From the NCBI RefSeq assembly GCF_001421245.1, contig NZ_LMKE01000001.1, positions 312,971-376,970 on the forward strand: a DNA stretch of 64,000 bases. The letters run 5' to 3'. This document shows, piece after piece, positions 56,351-64,000 of this stretch. The notes under the pieces were generated by a model. It was not told the DNA's origin. It did no database searches and saw only the letters and a program-made list of their open reading frames with translations. The DNA comes from Sphingomonas sp. Leaf10 (lineage in GTDB: Bacteria; Pseudomonadota; Alphaproteobacteria; Sphingomonadales; Sphingomonadaceae). Each line of letters opens with the position of its first letter. Positions within the stretch are counted from its first letter, which is position 1. A program made the position numbers and the translations under genes.

Positions 56351-56623
56351 ATGGCCAAGGAAACCACGACGACCGGCGGCGCCCGGGGCGGAATCGCGAA
56401 GCCGGTGACGCCGTCGGCCGATCTGGCGAAGATCACCGGATCCGACCCGCTGCCCCGCAGCGAAGTCGTCAGCAAGATGTGGGAATATATCAAGAAGCAC
56501 GACCTTCAGAACCCGAAGGACAAGCGCGAAATCCTTGCCGACGAAACGCTTGAAAAGCTGTTCGGCAAGAAGTCGTGCTCCATGTTCGAAATGAACAAGC
56601 TGCTCAGCGCGCACATGAAGTAA
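56351..56623 (+). CDS. SWIB/MDM2 domain protein
   Basis: Standalone 90-aa SWIB-domain protein. After a Thr/Gly-rich N-terminus (MAKETTTTGGARGG), residues 20-90 match the SWIB fold: KPVTPSADLAKITGSDPLPR, SEVVSKMWEYIKKHDLQNP, DKREILADETLEKLFGKK. The domain was named from eukaryotic chromatin remodelers but occurs in Chlamydiae and several proteobacteria, where its role is unclear; DNA- or topoisomerase-associated roles have been suggested. AGGAGA precedes the start and a strong terminator follows, so it is a single-gene unit. Confidence 0.92.
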   Translation: MAKETTTTGGARGGIAKPVTPSADLAKITGSDPLPRSEVVSKMWEYIKKHDLQNPKDKREILADETLEKLFGKKSCSMFEMNKLLSAHMK

Positions 56624-56661
56624 CGCGCCCGGCACCTGTGCGGTGCCGCCGTTACGAACCG

Positions 56662-56694
56662 AACGCCGTCCGGCCGACGCCGGGCGGCGTTTTT
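56662..56694 (+). terminator. rho-independent terminator after the SWIB gene
   Basis: AACGCCGTCCGGC-CGAC-GCCGGGCGGCGTTTTT: a GC-rich stem of about 12 pairs with one mismatch and loop CGAC, followed by a run of five T, 39 bases after the stop codon. A textbook intrinsic terminator. Confidence 0.9.
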
Positions 56695-56729
56695 CGTTTT
56701 CGTAACAAAGCGTTGCCGGCGCGAATATC

Positions 56730-56755
56730 GGAACGCCACCTCAACGCCATGGGTT
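56730..56755 (+). promoter_or_regulatory. possible EcfG-type promoter (weak)
   Basis: GGAAC (56730-56734) is followed after 17 bases by GGTT (56752-56755), about 84 bases before the next start codon. One mismatch to the CGTT -10 element of the general-stress sigma factor. It may be a chance match. Confidence 0.25.
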
Positions 56756-56838
56756 ATGTACGTATCGGACGAAAGTTCGAACCCGGTCACCGGCCAATAT
56801 GGGCCGGGACCATCCGCAGAAGGACAAGGAGAACCGGA

Positions 56839-57285
56839 ATGACGTTCGGAATGGTCGGGCTGTTGCTGGGCGCAATGGTGGCCGCGCCGGATAGCGGCAT
56901 GGAACATAGTGTCCGCATCGACCACCGCAGCGGCGCAGTGGAGTCGCAATACAACGCCGATGTTCGCATTACCCACAAGCAGGTCGGCACGGTCGGGGTC
57001 GGTGGCCGCCCGTCGACGCTGCGCTGCATGTGGAGTGCGGGACTGGTCGTTGATCGGCAGGCGCGCCATGCGTCGGGGTCGACCATGGCCCGTTCGTTCG
57101 CGCATGACGGCGTCGTCGAGGGTAGCCGCCCCGGCTGGTGCAGCGCGCAGCGCAGTTCGATCGCGCAGGAAGTCGCGGCGCGGCAGCCCGAGTTGCGTGA
57201 GCGGCTGGTCCGGCTGGCGCAGGACGATCACGGCGTGCTGCATGCCGAGATCGATCGCATGCATGGAACGACCCAGGCCGGATGA
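56839..57285 (+). CDS. secreted hypothetical protein
   Basis: Protein of 148 aa with a short hydrophobic N-terminus (MTFGMVGLLLGAMVAA) that may be a signal peptide, then a beta-rich polar region with two Cys (STLRCMW, RPGWCSAQ) and a charged helical end (RERLVRLAQDDHGVLHAEIDRM). AAGGAG precedes the start. The following gene overlaps it by four bases, so they are co-expressed. No family recognised. Confidence 0.7.
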   Translation: MTFGMVGLLLGAMVAAPDSGMEHSVRIDHRSGAVESQYNADVRITHKQVGTVGVGGRPSTLRCMWSAGLVVDRQARHASGSTMARSFAHDGVVEGSRPGWCSAQRSSIAQEVAARQPELRERLVRLAQDDHGVLHAEIDRMHGTTQAG

Positions 57286-58013
57286 TCGGCCGGATCATGT
57301 TGAGCGCGGCGTCGCTGCTACCCGTAGCGGCGGCGCATGCGCAGTCCGCGCCATCGCTCGGGTTGGAAGCAACGATCGACGAACGGCGTCGCGGGCTTAG
57401 CTGGAGCGAAGGGCGCGCGTCGGTGTCGGGCGACGTTGCCGTCACTCTCCGTGCGATTGAACTGGATGCACGGGTTGCGGCATTGCGCGAATCGGTCCGC
57501 CACGATGGCGCGGACGCGGTTGCCGATCTGGGCGCGGCTTTTGTAACCGAGGCTGGACCGTTCCAGCTTCGCGCGCGGGCGATCGGTCACGTCTTTGCCG
57601 GCGCGCGCAGTGCGATGAACTATGGCGAGTTCGGTGGCGACGCGCGTTACGCCCTGGGTCCGGCGGAATTGACCGTAGGCGCGCTCTACGCCCCGCCGCA
57701 GGATGCGATCGGTGGCAGCAACCTGTATCTGTCGGGACTGGCGGTCGTCGGCATACCGGCAACGCCGTTCACCATCGTCGGCGGGGCCGGGCGTTCGTCC
57801 GGGACGGTCGATAATGCTGCGCGTGCCGACCGGTTGCGGCCCGGCAGTGCCTATGTCGATTGGCGGCTCGGCGTGGAACATGTCACCGGACCGCTCACCG
57901 TGGCGCTCGAATATGTCGGCACCGACCTGAATGACGATCGACCGATCCGCGCGATCGGCGACCGACAGCATAGTGGCGACCGAGTGCTGGCGCGGGCACG
58001 GATCGGTTTTTGA
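57282..58013 (+). CDS. secreted beta-rich hypothetical protein, possible TorF-like porin
   Basis: Predicted exported protein of 243 aa: signal peptide MIGRIMLSAASLLPVAAAHAQ. The rest alternates polar and hydrophobic residues, as in outer-membrane beta strands, and ends in LARARIGF with terminal Phe. The layout (YGEFGGDARYALGPAELTVG, YVDWRLGVEHVTGPLTVALEY) resembles the TorF/Gcw_chp group of putative porins, but I cannot confirm it. It overlaps the upstream secreted protein by four bases and ends at a convergent hairpin before leuA. Confidence 0.7.
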   Translation: MIGRIMLSAASLLPVAAAHAQSAPSLGLEATIDERRRGLSWSEGRASVSGDVAVTLRAIELDARVAALRESVRHDGADAVADLGAAFVTEAGPFQLRARAIGHVFAGARSAMNYGEFGGDARYALGPAELTVGALYAPPQDAIGGSNLYLSGLAVVGIPATPFTIVGGAGRSSGTVDNAARADRLRPGSAYVDWRLGVEHVTGPLTVALEYVGTDLNDDRPIRAIGDRQHSGDRVLARARIGF

Positions 58014-58023
58014 TCGGATGCCG

Positions 58024-58044
58024 ATCCCCGCACCGGGCGGGGAT
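58024..58044. terminator. hairpin between convergent genes
   Basis: ATCCCCGC-ACCGG-GCGGGGAT is a perfect eight-base stem in the 41-bp gap between convergent genes (secreted protein and leuA). It lacks a T-run on either strand, so terminator function is only probable. Confidence 0.5.
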
Positions 58045-58054
58045 TGGCCTATCG

Positions 58055-59731
<1,677 letters not shown>

Positions 59732-59829
59732 GTCGTCTACAGCCTGTCTGGGGCGTTGTTCGGACGCCGGTATCTGCCGGAAAGGTTCGATACTCCCTCA
59801 GGGAAGGCGCACGCGCGTGCGATCCTGCC

Positions 59830-59874
59830 CTAAGGGCGGCTAAGTCGTAGCAGGCTGGCGAACGCGCGGACCAT
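59830..59874 (-). CDS. candidate leucine leader peptide (14 codons) for leuA
   Basis: Short frame MVRAFASLLRLSRP ending in TAG, 98 bases upstream of leuA. Three of four consecutive codons are Leu (CTG CTA CGA CTT), two of them CTA and CTT, which are scarce in this GC-rich sequence. AAAGG lies close before the ATG, with unusually short spacing. The bases over Ser7-Leu8 (CAGCCTG on the message) can pair with CAGGCTG just before the leuA start (59740-59746). This suggests attenuation, but no terminator with a U-run is seen. Confidence 0.45.
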   Translation of the reverse strand: MVRAFASLLRLSRP

Positions 59875-59988
59875 GACCTTTCTGTGGGCAAAAGCGGAGC
59901 GAAAGTCCAGCGCCGATGGCAGCGATACTGGTTGGTAAGATTTTTCGTTTCAATACCAGCATGTTGAACGGAAACGCATCGGAATGCC

Positions 59989-60372
59989 ATGCTGCAATTA
60001 ATTTATGTGAGTACGGCGCGCAGCGGCGAGGTAATCGACCTCGACGACATTCTCGCCAGGTCGCGGCGGAATAACCGGCGCGACGGGATCACCGGGTTGC
60101 TCCATGCCAAGGGGCGGCGGTTTCTGCAGGCGCTGGAGGGCGATGCCGGGAAGGTCGAAGCGGCCTACGCCCGCATCGCCAAAGATCCGCGGCACTTTGC
60201 GCTGGTGGTGCTGTCACGACGCACGGTGGAGACGCGCGAGTTCGGCGACTGGGCGATGGCGGCGGATGACGGCAGCGGCGCCGTGGTCGCACAGGTGGCG
60301 AAGCTGGTCGAAGGGGCCGCGCCGAGTGTGCGCGGTACCTTCGAAGGATTTGCGGGGCTGCGCGCGGCCTGA
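59989..60372 (+). CDS. BLUF-domain blue-light sensor
   Basis: Short 127-aa BLUF protein that would bind FAD and sense blue light. The photochemical residues are present: Y6 (LIYVSTA), N29 (RRNNRRDGITGLL) and Q47 (FLQALEG), with a Trp in FGDWAM near residue 81. There is no output domain, so it must act through a partner, as do other short BLUF proteins such as BlrB or PixD. It is divergent from leuA and convergent with yceI. Confidence 0.92.
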   Translation: MLQLIYVSTARSGEVIDLDDILARSRRNNRRDGITGLLHAKGRRFLQALEGDAGKVEAAYARIAKDPRHFALVVLSRRTVETREFGDWAMAADDGSGAVVAQVAKLVEGAAPSVRGTFEGFAGLRAA

Positions 60373-60390
60373 ACCGCGCGCAGCGACCGG

Positions 60391-60996
60391 TCAGGCCGCG
60401 ACGAAGGCGGCGTTGATCGTCAGGTCGACCTTGTCCGACACCACCGGTGCCGCCATGCCAAGGCCGAAATCGCTGCGCTTGATCGAGCCGGTCGCGGTGA
60501 AGCCGACATTCTTTTTCTTGTTCATCGGGTTCTCACCCGCACCCATGAAGCGGACGGTCAACTGCACCGGCTTGGTCTGCCCCTTGATCGTCAGGTTGCC
60601 GGCCATCATCCAGTGGTCGCCCATCGGCTGGATGCGGGTCGACACGAACTTCGCGGTCGGGTGGTTTTCGACGTCGAAGAAATCCTTCGACTTCAGGTGG
60701 GTCGCGAATTGCGGGCTGGTGACAGTCAGCGAATCGGCGATGTTGAAATCGATGCTGACCTTGCTGGCGGCCACGTTCTTCGGATCGATCGCCGCCGCTC
60801 CACCGGTCGCGCCGAACAGGCCGTCGAGCATGGTGAAGCCCATATGGTTCACCTGCCACGCGACCTGGGTATGGGCGGTGTCGACGGTGTAGTTGCCGGC
60901 AGTGACGCGCGATTTGTCGGGCGCGCCGGGCATCTGTGCGACGGTCGGTGCGGCGACCGCGAACAGGGTGGCGGCGAGGATCAGGGGCGTGCGCAT
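60391..60996 (-). CDS. YceI family periplasmic protein
   Basis: Exported lipocalin-like protein of 201 aa: signal MRTPLILAATLFAVAAPTVAQ, then the YceI barrel (AGNYTVDTAHTQVAWQVNHM, SKDFFDVENHPTAKF, LTIKGQTKPVQLTVRF, KRSDFGLG). Members bind polyisoprenoids or amphiphiles. The ATG at 60996 gives the signal peptide; the open frame before it includes a repeat. No operon partner. Confidence 0.92.
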   Translation of the reverse strand: MRTPLILAATLFAVAAPTVAQMPGAPDKSRVTAGNYTVDTAHTQVAWQVNHMGFTMLDGLFGATGGAAAIDPKNVAASKVSIDFNIADSLTVTSPQFATHLKSKDFFDVENHPTAKFVSTRIQPMGDHWMMAGNLTIKGQTKPVQLTVRFMGAGENPMNKKKNVGFTATGSIKRSDFGLGMAAPVVSDKVDLTINAAFVAA

Positions 60997-61137
60997 GGTT
61001 TGGCTCTCCGGTTGAGGCGAAGTCAGGATGCCGTCCTTGTCGGAGGTGCCGGGCTTCGGGTCAAATACCGGATGCGAAACACTTGGTTTCGGTTTGGGTG
61101 CCGTGGTTTGGGGGTTCGGTGCGTTGGTGGCAAACGT

Positions 61138-61231
61138 CGTCATTCCCGCGAAGGCGGGAACCCATAGACGCGACATCCTTGCTTGTAGCGCAGAGTCAGC
61201 GTGTATGGATTCCCGCCTTCGCGGGAATGAC
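61138..61231. repeat. 94-bp element with inverted CGTCATTCCCGCGAAGGCGGGAA ends
   Basis: The ends are near-perfect inverted copies of CGTCATTCCCGCGAAGGCGGGA, each able to form a hairpin, around a central part of about 45 bp. A more diverged copy lies at 48703-48798. It sits between yceI and ilvC, followed by other hairpins (GGCAAAGCC; GCCCTGAAGGGC). No coding content in 60997-61356. Confidence 0.8.
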
Positions 61232-61321
61232 GGTATGGGCGCTGCCCGCCCGCCCGTCGGTCGCGGCAAAGCCGCGCCCTGAAGGGCGGGCTTTGTCGCG
61301 CCGGCCGGTCTGGCGCGTGCC

Positions 61322-61342
61322 GACCGTAGCTGCGCTACGGTC
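61322..61342 (-). terminator. hairpin after ilvC
   Basis: GACCGTAGC-TGC-GCTACGGTC is a perfect nine-base stem with a three-base loop, 15 bases beyond the ilvC stop. There is no T-run. It probably marks the transcript end. Confidence 0.5.
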
Positions 61343-61356
61343 AGGGCGCGCTGCGA

Positions 61357-62430
<1,074 letters not shown>

Positions 62431-62946
62431 TCAGGCGGCCTCTCGTCCGCGGGCGATGGCGGCGATGCCGGTGCGAGCAACCTCGACCAGACCGACTTCG
62501 GCCATCAATTCGGTGAACTTGTCGATCTTTTCGATCGATCCCGTCACCTCGAACACGAAACTCGACACGGTCGCGTCGACCACGCGCGCGCGGTATACTT
62601 CGGCGAGGCGCAGCGCTTCGATGCGATGCTCGCCGGTCCCGACGACCTTTACCAACGCCAGTTCGCGTTCGACATGCGCGCCTTGCACGGTCAGGTCGAC
62701 GACCTTGTGCACGGGCACCAGCCGGTCGAGCTGCGCGATGATCTGTTCCATCACCGGCGGCGACGCGCTGGTGACGATGGTGATGCGGCTTACGCCCTTG
62801 TCGGCGGTGATTTCCGACACGGTCAGGCTTTCGATATTATAGCCACGCCCCGAAAACAGCCCCGCGATGCGGGCGAGGATGCCGGGTTCGTTGTCGACGA
62901 GGACGGCCAGCGTGTGCCGTTCGGTCTGTTCGGTCTTGATGTGCAT
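62431..62946 (-). CDS. ilvN: acetolactate synthase small (regulatory) subunit
   Basis: Regulatory subunit of 171 aa that confers valine feedback inhibition. An N-terminal ACT domain (TLAVLVDNEPGILARIAGLF, RGYNIESLTV) is followed by the second conserved half. The start at 62946 gives MHIKTEQTERH. It is separated from ilvB by a 149-bp gap filled with palindromic repeats. Confidence 0.95.
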   Translation of the reverse strand: MHIKTEQTERHTLAVLVDNEPGILARIAGLFSGRGYNIESLTVSEITADKGVSRITIVTSASPPVMEQIIAQLDRLVPVHKVVDLTVQGAHVERELALVKVVGTGEHRIEALRLAEVYRARVVDATVSSFVFEVTGSIEKIDKFTELMAEVGLVEVARTGIAAIARGREAA

Positions 62947-62957
62947 GTTCGTCCCCT

Positions 62958-63090
62958 GTTCCTCCCCGGAACGGGGAGGGGGACCAAGCGCAGCTTGGTG
63001 GAGGGGGTTCTCCACGCAGCGTTCCGCTTGGGGAAGTCCCCCTCCACCGCTCTGCGAGCAGTCCCCCTCCCCGCGGAGCGGGGAGGATCT
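62958..63090. repeat. palindromic repeat cluster inside the ilvB-ilvN gap
   Basis: The gap carries nested inverted repeats: CCTCCCCGGAACGGGGAGG (62962-62980), CCAAGCGCAGCTTGG, two opposed copies of a GGGGACC/GTCCCCCTCCACC sequence and CTCCCCGCGGAGCGGGGAG at the far end (63068-63086). The outer ends are inverted copies of each other. It would form strong mRNA structure between two subunit genes. Confidence 0.75.
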
Positions 63091-63095
63091 TAAGT

Positions 63096-64000
63096 TTACA
63101 CCAGCGCCTTCGCCTCGTCGTCCATTTCGCCCGAGACTTCGTTGGCCTGCAGGATCATGTCGGTATGCGCCGCGCCGCTGGGGATCATCGGGAAGCAATT
63201 GGCGAGCTTCGCGACCAGACAGTCGACGATCACCGGGCCGTCATGGTCGAGCATCGCCTGAATACCCGCCTCCAGATCAGCCGGGTCCTCGATGCGAATG
63301 CCCTTCCAGCCATAGGCCTCGCCCAGCTTTACGAAGTCGGGCAGCGAGTCCGAATAGCTGTTCGAATAGCGCGAGCTATAGGTCAGTTCCTGCCACTGGC
63401 GAACCATGCCCATATATTCGTTGTTGAGGATGAAGACCTTGACCGGCAGGCGATATTGCGTCGCCGTCGCCAGTTCCTGGATATTCATCTGGATCGACGC
63501 TTCACCGGCGATGTCGATGCACAGCGCGCCGGGATTGCCGAGCTGCGCGCCGATCGCGGCGGGCAGGCCATAGCCCATCGTGCCGAGACCGCCGCTGGTC
63601 AGCCACTTGTTGGGCGCTTCGAAGCCGAAATGCTGCGCGGCCCACATCTGATGCTGACCGACCTCGGTCGACACGATCGGCGCGCGATGCTTGGTCGCCT
63701 CGTACAGCGCGCGGATCGCCCGCTGCGGCATGATCTCGCTGCCGCCCTCGGGGAAATCAAGGCAGCGCTTGGCCCGCCAGCCGTCGATCTTCGACCACCA
63801 TGCCGACAGGTCGGGCTTGGGGTGCTGGCGCGCCTTCCACACGCGAACCATGTCCTCCATCGCGTGGCCGGCATCGGCGATGATGCCAAGGTCGGCGCGG
63901 ACGATCTTGTTCACGCTGGAGCGATCGATATCGATGTGGACCTTGCGGCTGCGCGGAGAGAAGGCATCGAGCCGTCCGGTGACCCGGTCGTCGAAACGCG
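63096..64000 (-). CDS. ilvB: acetolactate synthase large (catalytic) subunit, 5' part outside the window
   Basis: The C-terminal 301 codons of the thiamine-diphosphate enzyme that condenses pyruvate. The frame runs off the window end; the visible protein begins in the central domain (FDDRVTGRLDAFSP, HIDIDRSSVNKIV). The cofactor-binding domain has TSGGLGTMGYGLPAAIGAQL and IDIAGEASIQMN...VFILNNEYMGMVRQWQ. The first residue of the ThDP/Mg motif pair reads GEA where GDG/GDA is usual. It ends PFxxEVSGEMDDEAKALV-like (SGEMDDEAKALV). First gene of ilvBNC here. Confidence 0.95.
   Translation of the reverse strand, partial: RFDDRVTGRLDAFSPRSRKVHIDIDRSSVNKIVRADLGIIADAGHAMEDMVRVWKARQHPKPDLSAWWSKIDGWRAKRCLDFPEGGSEIMPQRAIRALYEATKHRAPIVSTEVGQHQMWAAQHFGFEAPNKWLTSGGLGTMGYGLPAAIGAQLGNPGALCIDIAGEASIQMNIQELATATQYRLPVKVFILNNEYMGMVRQWQELTYSSRYSNSYSDSLPDFVKLGEAYGWKGIRIEDPADLEAGIQAMLDHDGPVIVDCLVAKLANCFPMIPSGAAHTDMILQANEVSGEMDDEAKALV

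Noticed and set aside
62958..63090. CRISPR array
   Set aside because: The repeats are palindromic, nested and few, with no regular spacer pattern; no cas genes anywhere in the window.

Overview
The window looks like a chromosomal segment from a sphingomonad (order Sphingomonadales, Alphaproteobacteria; probably Sphingomonas or a close relative). This is judged from high GC with GC-biased codon use, the order trpG-trpD-trpC-moaC-moeA-lexA, an alphaproteobacterial LexA box (GAAC-N7-GAAC) upstream of lexA, the large TonB-dependent receptor, the xylan/glucuronoxylan cluster and the density of short palindromic intergenic repeats. It reads as core chromosome: there are no transposases, phage genes, CRISPR arrays or rRNA genes, and one tRNA (Arg, anticodon CCT).

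Layout. 0-4.5 kb: glutamine-dependent NAD synthetase, two divergent L,D-transpeptidases of different subfamilies, and a lipoprotein. 4.5-14.9 kb: an eight-gene minus-strand chemosensory operon (cheW, cheR-TPR, cheW, MCP, cheA-REC, cheB, then two hybrid histidine kinases) that resembles Wsp-type arrays but ends in hybrid kinases rather than a diguanylate cyclase. It follows closely on a molybdoenzyme operon (YdeP-like formate-dehydrogenase-type oxidoreductase, fdhD, mobA; 14.9-18.5 kb). 18.6-23.5 kb: thiolase, prepilin peptidase, a DUF1989 plus YqcI/YcgG (GntA-like heme N-hydroxylase) pair divergent from a MarR regulator, and a YihY membrane protein. 23.6-30 kb: tamA-tamB for outer-membrane protein assembly. 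30.4-35.1 kb: GH10 xylanase and hexuronate-type MFS transporter, divergent from a GH67 alpha-glucuronidase, with a perfect 14-bp LacI-type palindrome in the shared promoter. 35.3-40.2 kb: lexA, moeA, moaC, trpC, trpD, trpG. 40.3-47.6 kb: a diguanylate cyclase, a 53-aa DUF2256 zinc-ribbon protein, aroB-aroK, a 45-aa membrane peptide, a large periplasmic protein, xerD and accA. 47.6-52.1 kb: two Flp-type pilins, mutT, a SAM methyltransferase, comF, grxC, a nitrilase-family amidase, a DUF1178 protein and tRNA-Arg. 52.1-58 kb: lipoprotein, folE, TonB-dependent receptor, SWIB-domain protein and two secreted hypotheticals. 58-64 kb: branched-chain amino-acid genes (leuA with a candidate leucine leader peptide, ilvC, ilvN, the 3' part of ilvB), plus a BLUF photoreceptor and a YceI protein.

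The most promising leads are: (1) the MarR / GntA-like / DUF1989 cassette, because both enzyme families are tied to guanidino-group chemistry, which suggests an uncharacterised N-hydroxyguanidine or guanidine pathway; (2) the Wsp-like chemosensory array wired to two hybrid histidine kinases; (3) a possible translational attenuator for leuA built around a 14-codon leader with rare Leu codons; (4) the xylan operon with its operator. Many coding starts were refined from signal peptides, ribosome-binding sites and ATGA overlaps; these choices are stated in the entries.
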